A stretch of 64,000 bases of DNA from Aldrovandia affinis (taxonomy: Eukaryota > Chordata > Actinopteri > Notacanthiformes > Halosauridae): assembly GCA_029706075.1 (NCBI GenBank), contig JAINUG010000087.1, positions 1,674,001 to 1,738,000 on the forward strand, read 5' to 3'. Position 1 is the first letter of the stretch; every line of letters begins with the position of its first letter. A program made the translations under genes and the position numbers. This document shows positions 32,191 to 44,469 of this stretch, one piece after another. Below the pieces are notes generated by a model that was not told the origin of the DNA, made no database searches, and was given only the letters and a program-made list of their open reading frames with translations.

Positions 32191-32441
32191 AGGCATGGGG
32201 GAGATGGAGGGGGGTCATATCCACCTCAATATTGAAAACAGTCATATCTGTCTCCCCCAATAATTTGTAGATATAAAACATTATTTTTCATTATGTCCTC
32301 CCCCAATATTTAATACGTGGTTATGCCCTTGATTTACAGTATGTTGTGGGCTTCCTTGAGGTGATTAAGCGTAGCATTGCTATTCCCCCCATGGTCCAGA
32401 TTTACTCTGGGCTGTGCCAGCACACATGTTAGTGCGTGTAC
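32191..32441. other. No recognised feature
   Basis: Purine-rich then AT-rich sequence with two TCCCCCAATA-type blocks. Nothing identified. Confidence 0.4.
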
Positions 32442-33215
32442 CCTCCTGTGTGACACTGGGAGAGGTGGAGGGAGGAGTAGAGAGGCCTGCGCCTTCCTTT
32501 TGGCTGCTGTCAGGCACTCCTGTTCCCTCCCACAGCCTGGAGAGGATTACAGGGCCTTGGACAGCAGCAGCCTCACTTACAGGCAGGCTCACCTGAGGCT
32601 AATGAGCAATCAACTCAGCTGTGAGCCATTGCTTTTATTAGGCCATTATAAAAGCACAGCCTGCCATGCCTGATGAGAGAGAGTTTTGGGGCATGGAGGA
32701 AGAAGTGTCGTTTTTTGGTTGCCGTTTCCCCTCGAATTTCTGATTCTGATTCTGATTCTGAAGTACTAGTTTGATTGAACTGCTTTATTATCGTGTTTTG
32801 TTAGTAATTTTTTGTATAAGGATAATAAATTGGCCGTTGGCCTATCGAAACATTGTTCTTTTGTTTGGTCTTCCATCCACTCACCACCTGGCACGGTGGC
32901 CACCCCTGCCACCGTGCTACACTATTCATTATGTAAAAAGTGTTAACGCCCAATATATACAAATGTGAGATATTTTCTATCAAAGGAACTGATTTGCATG
33001 AATTGTAATGTATTCCAATGAGGAATCAACTCAGCTGTGAGCCATTGCCTTCATTCAGCCATTATAAAAGCATAGCCTGCCGTGCCTCATTGGGGAATTG
33101 GAGGAATTAAAGTAAAAAGAAAATTAACTAGCCTATTAGAACTCTATTTTGGGTTTGTCTTTCATCCACTCACCACCTGGCAGGGTGGCCCCCACTGCCA
33201 CCTTGCTACACCTCC
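32442..33215 (+). mobile_element. Composite LTR with an embedded L1 junction
   Basis: An LTR related to the one at 22716-23159 runs from 32447 to 32921. It is followed by 78 bp of L1 sequence (32922-32999) identical by eye to the L1 beside that other LTR, including its target-site bases CTATT. The sequence then re-enters LTR sequence at about 33017 and ends at 33210. The 5-bp duplication CCTCC flanks the whole structure (32442-32446 and 33211-33215). A GATTCT hexamer repeat lies inside the first LTR at about 32740-32760. Confidence 0.85.
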
Positions 33216-33844
33216 CAAAATCACTGGGACGGTGCAGTAATTATATCAGACTACTGTTGTGATTGGACATTTGAAATTTGGGCAGAAAGGTGAGCAATAA
33301 AATATCATAATTAGCCTTATATCTATGTCTTGTAATCTATATGAAATAATCATGCAAGTATTCAGTGGAATCAAGTATCAAACTAAAACATTTAATTTTC
33401 CATTCAAATGAAAAGAAAAAGCATCATTAACATTAGGATTCTTTATGTAAGGATCTTGAGTATTTGCGTGTGAAAATTAGCATTAATTTATTGTGAATGT
33501 ATGTACAATTGTACCAGTATATCAATCCTGATTTATGCTTTATAAATACTGTTACATGTCAGAGGAAATTCTCTACCAATTCTCACCATACTCAGTCAAC
33601 CACTCTTCTTTCATTATTTCCCTCTACATCTATTTTGAAATGATTGGTCTGAAGCTGATATGCACAATTTCCCCCCCTGGGGTACACCTGTCATTTTCAC
33701 TCTCAGTGGATTCCAATCAAATGTTCCGAAAGGCCAAACCACTAGAACCTGCCGCTAACAATATCACATTTGAGTGTCCAGGGTATGCAGCAAAATCTAT
33801 TAATGCCGGTGGTAAATGCTAACCTAGTTTGTTTCAGTCATACA
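33216..33844. other. No gene recognised
   Basis: AT-rich. The 95-codon frame at 33535-33822 has no known domain. Confidence 0.4.
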
Positions 33845-33905
33845 CAATAATAATAATAATAATAATCATCATCTTTATTTATATAGCACCTATCATACAT
33901 TGAAG
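33845..33905 (-). mobile_element. LINE 3' tail with ATT repeat
   Basis: The minus strand reads AGGTGCTATATAAATAAAG followed by ATT repeats. The same arrangement occurs on the plus strand at 48610-48651. Confidence 0.6.
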
Positions 33906-33988
33906 ATAAGTAAAATAATGATTTAAAACAGAAAATTAATACAATAACCGTCCAAATTGCATCTGCACATTCATGGGAAACTCTTAAC

Positions 33989-34201
33989 GGCTGGCAGTGT
34001 AGTGTAATGGTTAGGGAGCTGGGCTTGTAACTTAGAGGTTGCAGGTTCAATCGCCAGGTGGGGCACTGCTGCTGTACCCTTGAGCAAGGTACTTAACCCA
34101 AATTGCTTCAGTAAAATATCCAGCTGTATAAATGGATTGTATGTAAAGAAATGTAAACTGTGTAAGTCGCTCTGGATAAGAGCGTCTGCTAAAAAAAAAA
34201 T
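33989..34201 (+). mobile_element. tRNA-derived SINE with L2-type tail
   Basis: A perfect A box (TAGTGTAATGG at 34000) and a B-box (GGTTCAATCG near 34044) mark the polymerase III promoter. The 3' end CGCTCTGGATAAGAGCG forms a 6-bp stem with a GGATA loop, the element recognised by L2-clade reverse transcriptase in the eel UnaL2/UnaSINE1 pair. An A run closes the copy. Confidence 0.9.
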
Positions 34202-34204
34202 AGA

Positions 34205-34805
34205 TTTTGAAAAAATCTGCAGAATTTCAGCCAGTCCCTGAGATGGTATGGTTATGATTAATCAAGAACATGGAGGACGTTGTTATTTTACCGATAGCAG
34301 GCTTTTAGGAATGGCCAGAAAGAAGATCACTAACCCTTGCACTGGTCCTCAAGGTATGTAAATGAGCTTTATTGAGGAGCGAGAGCAGTTTCACAGGGCT
34401 CGAGCCCTTGAAAGAGCGCTTCAAAAGGCACACGAGAATTCACGTCACCGTTTGAAACAAAAACCATGTCAGTGGCTTTTCATTATCTTAATTTTCCCGG
34501 TTTTCTGCGCTGGAAGCAGGTGTGCTTATTGTCTCTAACTACTCCCCCCCCTCCCCCATGCCATGTCACCTTTAATTAATCCCCCACTTGGCTCCTATTA
34601 AAAGCCCCCAGGACCATCAACTGTCAATCATCAGGTCACTTTCCCAGTATCGCTCCAGCATTCCACGCTGCCAGATTAGCATATGCTAATTTAAAGGACA
34701 TGCACGTTGCTCACCAGCAATCAAACTTGCTTCTTAAACCTATCCCCTGTCATACCCACATTGTCTTGAAGCTGGAAACAGCACACAGCTGGACGGATGA
34801 CATGA
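34205..34805. other. No gene recognised
   Basis: No identifiable exon or repeat, apart from the start of the LINE tail at its right end. Confidence 0.45.
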
Positions 34806-34807
34806 GT

Positions 34808-37500
34808 CCATTACATTTACATTTACATTTCCGGCAGTTAGCAGACGCTCTTATCCAGAGCAACTTACAAAAAGTGCATTTTTGGCAGCTGCACATCGTA
34901 CCTATAACACAGGGAAAGAAAACTTGAGTTTTTTTTTTAATGACATTTTTAAACAAGTAAACAGTGGTAATGGCAGTAATTCATGTAGAGAATCAGGATA
35001 CTGGGGTCTAAAGAGGTGGATTTTTTGTCTCTTGTGGAAGATAGCCAGTGATTCCATTGTCCTGAACGAGTGCGGAAGATCATTCCACCACTGGGGTGTC
35101 AGGATAGAGCAAAAATGCAAGGAACAGCTGCCGGGCATCTGAAGGGAGGGAACAGTCAGTTTGCCAGAGGAGGAAGAGCGGAGGGGTCTAGCTGGGGTGT
35201 AGGGTGTTGATGAATGTCTGGAGGTAGGAGGGAGCAGCTTCTCTTGCAGCCTGATATGCCAGCACCAGTGATTTAAATTTGATTCATGCTACTATAGGGA
35301 GCCAGTGAAGTGTGGTGAGTAGTGGAGTGACATGCGTGAACTTGGGTTGCTTGAAAACCAGGCATGTGGCGGCTTTCTGCACTAGTTGCAGTGGCTTGAT
35401 GGCACAGGCCAGCAAGCCAGCCAGCAAGGTATTGCAGTAGTCCAGACCTGAGATTACCAAAGCATGGACCAGAAGTTGTGTGGTCTCTTGGGTGAGGAAC
35501 GGGCGAATTGTCCGGAAGTTATGGAGGGAGAATCGGCAGGTCCGGGTGATCGCTGTAATGTGCCCCGAGAAGCACAGCTGGTGATCCAGGTCACACCGAG
35601 GTTCCTGGTAGACCTGGACAGAGACACTATGGAGCCTCCCATGGTGATTGAAGCATCAACCATTGGGGAGCCCTTCTCTATTAGGAAGACCAGCCCGGTC
35701 TTCCCCAGGTTGAGCTTCAAGTAGTGGGTTGACATCCAAGAAGAGATGTCTGCCAGGCATGCAGAGATATGCGCCGGAACCTGGGTTTAAGAAGAAGGAG
35801 AGAAGGAGAGAAAGAGTATCATCAGCATAACAGTGATATGAAAAACCATGAGCAGAGATAACAGAAGAAAGTGACTTTGCATACAAGGAGAACAGGAGGG
35901 GGCCTAGCACCAAGCCCTGCGGGACACCGGTTGAGAGGGTGTGGGGAGAGGAGAGGGATCCTCTCCAAGCCATGCCAGTGCAGATCATGAGATTCCCATC
36001 TCAGCGAGAGATGAGAGCAGGATCTGGTGGTCCATGGTGTCAATTGCAGCCGATATGTCAAGCAGGAGGAGGATGGAGCTGAGTGATTTAGACTTTGCTG
36101 AGTGGAGAGCTTAGATGACTGCAAGCAGAGCAGTTTCAGTAGAGTGACTTGCCTTGAAGCCTGATTGGTTGGGATCAAGCAGATCATTCTGTAGGGGAAT
36201 TGGTAAGACAGCTGATTATTTGCAGCCCCTTCTACAGTCTTTGATAGGAATGTGAGGAGAGAGGTGGGGAGAGACAGATTGGAAGTTGAAATGTCAGCAG
36301 GAAATGTCAGCAGAGAGGGTTTTTTGAGGAGGGGGATGACATGGGCTCTTTTGAGAGCAGACGGGACAGTACCAGAGGAAAGGGAGGAGTTGATTATATG
36401 GGAGACAAATGGGAGGATGTCCATAGAGATGGACTGGAAGAGAGGGGAGGGAATGAGATCGAGAGGGCAGGTGGTAGGACAGTGGGAGTGAATAAGTTAT
36501 AAGTGTCAGGGTCAGAGAGGGGTGAGAAGGAGGACAGGGAGGTGTGTGGTTTGGGTTGTGAGATGGGTGAGGGAGGGATAGCTGCATGAAGGGTTAGGGA
36601 GAAGGAGTTGTGAATGTCATTGACCTCCAAAAGAAGGATGCAAAGTCAGAGAGGAAAATGTAGAGAAGAGTTTGCATGGGTTAGATGGGGAGGATTGAAT
36701 TTTAGAGAAGAAAAATTGTGGTGCGGAGATTGTGATGGATAGAGACAATGGGAGCTTGGGTTAGAGTTTGGGTACAGAGGGGAAGGGGAGGGGAAAAGAC
36801 AGAAAGCAATGGTCAGACACATGAAGTGGAGATACCATAAGGTTAGGCGAGGTACAGTTTCTGGTGAAGACAAGGTCCAGTTGGTTGCCAGCCTTCTGGG
36901 TGGGTGGGGACTTTGCATAGTGAAGTCAAAGGACTGGAGGAGGGAGAGAGCCGGAGGACTGAGGCGTGTCCAGCTGTAGGTTGAAGTCACCGAGGAGTAG
37001 GATGGGAGTGCCATCTTCAGGGAAGGAGCTGAGTAGGGCATCCACCTCATCTAGGAAGCTCCCCAGTGGACCTGTTGGATAATACAGAACAATAATGTGC
37101 AGTTTACATGGGACAGCATGAAATTCAAAGGAGGAGGGTGAGAAATGAGGAAGAGGAACAATACCAAATCTCCACAGGGGGGAGATAAGTATACCTGTCC
37201 CTCCACCTCTACCTGTGGGCCATGGAGTGTGAGAGAAGGTGTAGGCCGTGTGGAGAGCGCAACAGGGGCGGCCATGTGCTGAGGAGTGATCCACATCTCA
37301 GTGAGTGCCAGGAACTGCAGAGAGAGTAGGGAGGCCTGGGCTGAGATTAAGTCAACCTTCCAGACTGCAGACTGGCAGTTCCATAGCCCACCTGCTGCCA
37401 TGAAGTCTACACCGGTGGACATAGGTGGGCGAATCAAATTAGAGAGGTTGTGGTGGTGAGTTGCAACCCTCCTTTTAGGGAGTCTAGGTGTTGGAGCCAA
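34808..37500 (-). mobile_element. L2-clade LINE, nearly full-length ORF2
   Basis: Read on the minus strand. The endonuclease starts near 37440 (GLWNCQSAVWKVDLI, then LALTEMWITP) and continues with GRGGGTGILISP and the catalytic-type LLLGDFNLQLD near 36980. A proline-serine-rich linker follows. Reverse transcriptase begins near 36420 (INSSLSSGTVPSALKRAHVI) with GVPQGLVLGPLLFSLY and the catalytic YADD near 35830. The thumb and C-terminus run to about 35100. The 3' tail TGCTCTGGATAAGAGCG, then TGTAAA repeats, ends at 34808. Total about 2.7 kb. Several frameshifts and stops make it inactive now. Its 3' tail matches that of the SINEs at 20090, 33989 and elsewhere, making this LINE lineage their likely mobiliser. 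Confidence 0.9.
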
Positions 37501-39450
37501 AATAGCTTTATGTTTATTATTTGTGAAAAACGTCCTATTTTTTAGTTGTAGTTTGGCCTATCTGAAAAATGAACAATATAAGCTTTTTATAACCATTGTT
37601 AGTGGGTCCCGCCCAACTTCTAAGGACACATGATGGACTTTTAAGGAAGTGTTTTTTTGGGGGGGTTTTGATGGGTGAGTTGAGTCCTGACAGGTGTGGG
37701 GGCGACACAGTTTTTCAACCACATGCACAAGGCGGCACAGGCCGCGATTTTCTTTTAGTTTTTTGATACAGACAGTATAGGCTACAATACAATACAATGA
37801 CTTGAATACAATGACTGTGACATTTGACATTTGAGAGCTCTTTCATTCATTGGATTATGGATTTCGGATTACGGATGATGAACAGAAGCAACAAGCAGGT
37901 GCGTTGAAATTGCACCCACTCATATCAGGACGGTGGCTAATTGACTTTTGCATGATAGCCAGCACACTAGGAGAGGAGACATGGACAGGGATAGGAAGAT
38001 TGCATTTTCTACTGAACAAGATGAAAGAATAAATGAATATTATAATCAATAAATGAGTAGGCTTAGGCTAAGCTATCTGCTCTCTCTCTCGCTCTGCTCT
38101 TTGTGAAAATAATATGCACTGTGGTGTTTGGTACTGTACAATTTCTAGAGTTTTATGTCAAAGGGCAGGCAAAATGTTCAAATAATATGCTGTTCTCTGC
38201 GTACCCAGTTCATAGCTGGGTTATGAATATCATAGAAATCACCCACAGACTGGAGGGATGATTGGGATTGGTCCTGCACCTAGTGCTCTTTTTATTGGTC
38301 CTCAATATTTGAAGTTCTAACTGAACTTGCACACACTGTAATTGAACCCACCCGTCTCATTGCTCTATTTGGTGTTGCATCAGAAAGCACTGTCCTATCC
38401 AAAGTTCAAAGTGACTGTTTGACATTAATTACACTCCTTGCAAGTCTGCTACTTTTAAATTATAAGCTTAAATTTAATTATGCTACTTCACCGCCTACTC
38501 TTGTCCATTGGATATTTGCTATAATGCATTTTCTCAATTTAGAGAAAATCTAATTTGCTCTACAACATCTGGGATCCATTTCTTTCATATATTATTTACT
38601 TACCTCTTTGATTTACTTTACCTCTCTTCTCCAATACATCTACTTTCCTAGGAACAGTATTTAGAGGACACAATTAAGAGGAAGCTTAGCGATTGCTTGC
38701 CAATGGATTATTCAATTAATTGGCATGCTTATTAAATAAGGAAAATAAATTCAAACAAGTTGAGACTAATCTTCGGTTTAAAGGTAAATATTTCAACCTC
38801 CTCTACTCTAGGCTCACCAGATGCCACTAATATATACACATTTCTGTATGTGTTTGTGTGCACGTGTATACACGGATATACATTTTGTACATTTCCTGTG
38901 AATACGGCTTTGTGGAAACTCCTGATATAGCCTGTAGCTCTAAATTAACTGATACCGACTGGATAACTGAGTCTGCAAACAATTTTTCGAACTGTAGTTC
39001 TATTATGTTTATTGTGTATTCTGTACGTTAATTAATATTGTTTAACTGTATGTGGCCCTGTAATTGTTTAATGTTCTGTATGTTAATGAAAACAAACAAA
39101 TATACCGTTAATAAGGCATTAATTATGCACACATAAGACGCACAATCAGAAAATGGCTTAACTGAAGGGGCGTGCCTGCATCTCGTTGCTCCACTGCTAT
39201 GATGCTTCTGCAGTCTGTTTGCAGACCTCTCTGCAATGGGTACAAATCAGCTGCTCCACTTCAACGCTGCTGTAATAGTTAAGTGTAATTAAGGTCTGTA
39301 ATAGTTAAGTGTAGTTTGCCCTTTGCACGTTAGGTATAAATCCACTTTTAGACTTGACATATATAATGAGGGCATCAGGTTTTAAGTGCAGGTCAGTTGA
39401 TTTTAAATGCCAACCTAATGCATTTGCATTCTAATTGCAGAGAAACTATG
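37501..39450. other. 1.95 kb without a recognisable gene
   Basis: AT-rich. Only short frames; no repeat ends recognised. Confidence 0.45.
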
Positions 39451-39454
39451 CCAA

Positions 39455-39760
39455 TTTTATTATTTTTATTTCTAATTTTTTCCCCATTTTTCTCCCAATT
39501 TGGTTGCCAATTATACCCTCTATTTATCTCAATTCACCCTCCCCCACGAGTCCGCCGCCCGTCCTCCGGGTCGAGACACTGTTTTCGGGCCGATTTTATC
39601 CGCCTCTTCTGAGACGGAATTCTACCACGGATGCCTTTTTCCTGCTCCTCGATGGACTCGACTCGCCGGCTCACCCTCCCCCCTCCCCTGGAGACAGACA
39701 GCCAAACGCCGCCTCCGATCGGGGCTGACGACCAGGGCCAGTCTGGTAGAGAACTATGCT
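39455..39760 (-). mobile_element. SINE of the shared-tail group, minus strand
   Basis: The reversed 3' end (CCAATTTGGTTGCCAATTATA near 39496) and the CACCCTCCCCCCTCCCCTGG block match the body of the SINE at 40628-41030. The tRNA head is missing or degraded at the right end. Confidence 0.75.
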
Positions 39761-39764
39761 ATTT

Positions 39765-40625
39765 TTAATAGCAGTGCAGGAAGGCGCTCATTATTATGAG
39801 AGAAATTTTTGGTGGAACAGAACCATTACCACCACTGTTAGGGGTTGTAAATATCTTCTTCTCATCTTCAGCCGCATTTATTATGAGATAGCATGCATTT
39901 ACACCCTGGACAGGTGCCAATCCAAGGGCAGAACCATTACCACCACTGTTACGGGCAATTTAGTTGTAAATGTCTTTATATAAGATTAATTCCATAGCAT
40001 TCCCCAATTTATTTGCACCAGCCTGGGTTGTAAATATATGATTAAAAGTTCCCCAATTTATTTAAGTTGAAAGTGCCCTATTTTTGGGTCGTTTTTTTTA
40101 CAGATTTGTCAAATAAGTTTTCTTTTTCCTGATTGGAAAACATCTTAATCAAAGCCCTCTTTAAAATGAACCTTGGTTTTGTGACAACATCAATCTCAGG
40201 GAGTGTTTGGTTTGACTCTCCAAGCATTTATATGGGCATTGACTAGTTGTGGGCGTGTCAACTATACTGTAAGATAGTGACCTTGCAGGGAACACACATG
40301 GTGCTACCTGTATTTAAGATGAAACATTCTACCAAAAACAATGGTTGCTGTTTCCATCATGGTTAAAAGAGAAACATCTATCTATGTTTATTTATTTGGA
40401 AAAATCTTTATTAGCAAAAGTCAAAGATTTCTTATGAGCAATTCTGCATCTGGTGACAGGAGAATTATCTAGTTACACTATGATTTCATCTCTCTGGAAA
40501 TGGCTAATGAATACGCCCACTTTAAAATCACCTAACATATCTGGAGCAGAGTGGGCCCTCCATAGTGCCTGTGATACCTCCTGGACTCTCTCTCATTCAG
40601 GTGGTTTTTCCTTTTCAAAATCCTA
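39765..40625. other. No gene recognised
   Basis: A short direct repeat (CAGAACCATTACCACCACTG at 39817 and 39931) is present. Nothing else identified. Confidence 0.45.
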
Positions 40626-40627
40626 CT

Positions 40628-41030
40628 GACAGGGGCGGTAGATAGCGTAGCGGTCTAACACACCTGTATCTTGGCTGGTCCGATACGAGCATGCATTGCT
40701 CAGGGATGCGGTTCAAAACCCGTCTCTGCCAGACCGGCCCTGGCCGTTAGCCCCAATCAGGGGCAGAATTTGGCTGTCTGCCCCAGTGGGAGGGGGGAGG
40801 GTGAGCCGGCTCAAGTTTGCCGTAAAGCACGTAAGGGTGTCTCCAGAATGTGGGTGGGCAAATTCAGTCTCGAAGGAAGCAGAGTTCAATGCCCTCTGAC
40901 AATTAGCTTGCCTTGTAGAGATGAGCAGCGAACTCGTGTGGGAAGGGCAAATCAAAATAAATAGAGGGTATAATTGGCCACTAAATTGGGAGAAAAATCT
41001 GAAAAATGTTGAAATAAATTTTTGAAAATA
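40628..41030 (+). mobile_element. SINE with an alternative tRNA-like head
   Basis: The head (GGCGGTAGATAGCGTAGCGG, B-box-like GCGGTTCAAAACCC) differs from the Glu-type head of copies at 2777 and 10186. The body (GTCTGCCCCAGTGGGAGGGG) and tail (GGGTATAATTGGCCACTAAA) are shared. The tail is A-rich. Confidence 0.8.
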
Positions 41031-41039
41031 AAAAGAAAA

Positions 41040-41430
41040 ATATCTTCTATTAATAAAAATGGTCTTAATTGCCTATAGGTTCAAGCCCAGGCTGCCCCAA
41101 CTCGGTTATTGGTTGTCCAACCCATATTTAAATGATTGAATATGCTTGCTAAACTTTCTGCTAAATAAACTGTGATACAGAATGCAATGTTTCCTGGTCT
41201 TATTTCCTAAATGTTGTCAGTGTCAAAACACAACTCAACGTAAATCACAACTAAATTATTATTAATTATTTCTTGCCTATTTCCATTGGAATGCCATTTG
41301 AAACAGATTCCTGGATAACTGCCCATGGTCAGTATTAATTATAACATGTAATGATTGAGTGGATACATCAGGTAACCAGTGAATAAACGTGAATGAAAAA
41401 CTGTTACTAATAATAACAATATAACTTTGA
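41040..41430. other. No gene recognised
   Basis: AT-rich; nothing identified. Confidence 0.45.
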
Positions 41431-41436
41431 TTTATC

Positions 41437-41645
41437 ATTCATGCCGCATGGACACTTATCCCGAGCGACGTACACAGTTGACATTTCTTTACATACAATC
41501 CATTTATACAGCTGGACATTTACTCAAGCAATTCAGATTAAGTGCCTTGCTCAAGGGTACAATGGCAGTGTCCCACCTGGGAATTGAACCTGCAACTTTT
41601 GCATTACAAGCCCAGTTCCCCAACTATTATACCACACTGCCACAC
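41437..41645 (-). mobile_element. tRNA-derived SINE with L2-type tail, minus strand
   Basis: The reverse complement of the SINE at 33989: the minus strand begins GGCAGTGTGGTATAATAGTT, has the B-box GGTTCAATTCCC and includes TATAAATGGATTGTATGTAA. The terminal stem-loop has mutations (CGCTCGGGATAAGTG). Confidence 0.85.
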
Positions 41646-41649
41646 TTGA

Positions 41650-42500
41650 CCCTGCACACAGTCAGCAGGTTGTTAAAAATAACCAGATTTGGGGCTTTAT
41701 TGTGTGTGGCTGTGTGAAATTGTATCTGAATTGTGTGTGTTTACAGGTCAGAGGGTACAGAACTTACTGTTTGTAAGGACTGAGGGTCTGTTACTATGGT
41801 AATGTTTGTGGGGAACCCTGAAAAGGGCCAAACTCTTAGTGCTGTATTGGTACTGTATGTGGTATGCCTGTAACTTGGCGGATAGCATACCCGCCATCCC
41901 AAATACAGAGCAAGATTGTTTTCTTATGTTTTTGCGTATGGAAAGGGACGTGGGTAAGTTATACTATTTGGGTTTTTTTATGGAAAAATGTGCCTGTGTG
42001 CTAGGGACAGAAAATAAAATGATCTTTTGGCTGTTTTGCAGTTTCCATGGCAGCTGTCACAGCCACCAGGGATGCCTAGTAGTTGTGCAGATGGTCGCAG
42101 CAGTGCGGTGATGTGATTGGAGGATGAGAGGTGAGCTGGTGGTTTATGTTTGATCGGTGCATCAACATTGCCTTTCCTCTTTGCATTAAGAGTAAAACTG
42201 CACCCTGTAGCCATAAGTCAAAGGACTGGTGTGCAATGGACATCCATGGAATTCATACAGATTTTTATCACTGCAAACATACCTTTTCAAAGTACTATTT
42301 TTAAAATCTTTCATTTAAAATTCCCAAAACAGGCTGTAGTCTCCCCAACTGATGGAGATGTTGCAGTCATGGGATGTACATACAAATATGACTGGGCCTT
42401 CCAAAAGTGGTTAAACTCAACTTCACCACAAAATTCTAAACTCCACACACATTTTCACATATTTATATAAAAATGATAAATGAAGTAAGGATCAGCTAAA
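41650..42500. other. No gene recognised
   Basis: Frames of about 100 codons at 41806-42111 and 42150-42470 show no domain and no conserved splice context. Confidence 0.4.
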
Positions 42501-42504
42501 TGTT

Positions 42505-42575
42505 TTGTTGTACAAAAGGCTGTAAGTTGCACTGGATAAGAGCATCTGCTAAATGACTGAAATGTAATGTAATGT
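42505..42575 (+). mobile_element. SINE/L2 3' tail fragment
   Basis: CTGGATAAGAGCATCTGCTAAATG is followed by a TGTAA-type repeat (GAAATGTAATGTAATGTGAA), the tail repeat of UnaL2-like elements. Confidence 0.7.
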
Positions 42576-42924
42576 GAAATTAAACTGATCTGTGCCTCAC
42601 TGGAAGCAACAGGTCAGTCGATGATTGAAAGTAACATGCAGACATCCAGCCCTTGAGGCTTGTAATATTTGCAAATATATACTCAAATGCATTTCATTCT
42701 GTTGAATGACAGGGGGCTTCTAACCACACATGTCTTTGTGCTTCATTGCTCATCTATATATAGGCCCACTGTAATACTTCACAATGTGAGACACATTAAA
42801 CCGCCAGAAAGGGCAATCATAGCAGAATAGTGGTTTCACACCCAACGAATGCTGTCCAATTCATTGCAATTTTCCACAGTAATTATTCCCCACAGATGGC
42901 TAACCTGGTTATTTCATTTTTTTA

Positions 42925-43180
42925 TTTCAGATTTTTCCCTCCCTTTTTCCCCCAATTTAGTAGCCAATTGTACCCTCTTTCTATGTCAACTATCCCCCCC
43001 TCGTACTACGAGCTTGCCACCACAGCTCTGGGACTGGCAGTGACAAAGGCGACGAGCTTATGCTGGCTTCCCTCCCCCCTACCTTCCCTCCCCCCTACCT
43101 TCCCCATCCCCTGGGGTGGACAGCTAATCGCCACCCCTGAACAGGACTCCCGGCCCGAGCCACCCAGGGCCCCTGGTTAT
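42925..43180 (-). mobile_element. SINE of the Glu-type group, minus strand
   Basis: The reversed tail (CCAATTTAGTAGCCAATTGT) and body match 10186-10505. A small tandem duplication of a TCCCCCCTACCTTCC unit occurs at about 43073-43104. Frames across it are artefacts. Confidence 0.75.
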
Positions 43181-43184
43181 TTAA

Positions 43185-44270
43185 TCTTCTGCTACTCCAT
43201 GTTGTGTATGCACAGTAACAAGCAAGGTGCTTAGTCAACCAGGTCTGGAGCTTCTTCACAAGGACAGAGCCCCCCTCTCCTAGACCATAACCATCCTCTG
43301 TGTCGAGACTCTGAGACCCTACCCCCCAACCACTGATATTAATTAGGCAGCTCTGTACAGGAAAAATTGAACAAATAGCAGGCTTTGGGCAACAAGACGC
43401 AGACAACCCAGTTAACTGAATTCCTACCTCCCTGGCCGAAGCTACCACCAATTATGCTGTCAATTCTGGAAATCCTAAATGCAGTTCCTGGTGTGCTTCA
43501 ATCCAGGAATGTATCCACACTAAGTTTTTCCCTTTTGTTGTTCCATTTTGTTGAGAGGAATATCTTGTCTTGATTTTTGGTCGGAACTGGTCTGCCAACT
43601 TCCATGGGGGTACATAGGGATACTAGACAGAAGAGGTTTTGAACTATATGATAGACCATATCGTGGACACTATTACTGATTTCTCTAAACAAACAAAAGG
43701 TTTGGAATGTCTTACATTTCTCCATTAGAAATCTGCAAGTCATGTTTTTCCTATTGACTATAATGGGAACAAAATTGTTCTGCGCGCCTACCAGAAGACG
43801 GCAGATGTCCATGTTTGCTTCACTCAATTTCTCATAATGTTGCCCCTTGGTTATAATTCATTGCACAGTCTTCAGGGTTAAAAAGTGGCTCTGATTATGT
43901 CAATAAGACCTGAGTTTAAACAAAGGCCAGAGACCCGTGGAACTCCAGTTGGGTGCAACTGAACCAAGTTAACTGAGCCTCAGCGCTCTCCGATAATTAT
44001 TTACAGAGGCCTGCTAACTCCTGCTAGACTGTGGCCTTCTTGAATTGGGTACCTCTACTACTGGGGCATTTAAATGTGTCATCTCTCATAGAACTTACAA
44101 GCTGCGTTCTTGCTCATTCTAAATAATAAGCATCTGTGTCTACAGTCTACATTGACATAGCAAGGGCAGCTTTGGGAGGTTGTCCTAAACTACATCAGAA
44201 TTGTCTGAATAAATATGCCAGATAAAATGCTGTAGATTTTAATTGCCCCAATTGCCTCTGTTTGAATATT
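43185..44270. other. No gene recognised
   Basis: Frames of 60-118 codons overlap on both strands; none has a recognisable domain. Confidence 0.4.
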
Positions 44271-44273
44271 ACA

Positions 44274-44412
44274 TCCTGTGATGGATTGGCGACCTGTCCA
44301 GGGTGTATTCCTGCCTCTCGCCCGGAACGCATGCTGGGATAGGCTCCAGCCCCCCCCCGCGACCCTGACCAGGAATAAGCGGCTTAGATAATGGATGGAT
44401 GGATGGATGAAT
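44274..44412 (+). mobile_element. 3' fragment of the GGAT-tail SINE
   Basis: GTGATGGATTGGCGACCTGT through GGCTCCAGCC and GGAATAAGCGGCTTAG to a GGAT repeat, as in 6775-6915. Confidence 0.85.
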
Positions 44413-44469
44413 ATTACATTCGAGAGCATCGTAAGTGAACCTACCAGTGTCTATCTTTCATAATCCAAT

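Noticed and set aside
36646-37050. Proline/serine-rich 134-codon minus-strand ORF as a separate gene
   Set aside because: It lies between the endonuclease and reverse transcriptase of one L2 LINE in the same orientation and is best read as its linker.
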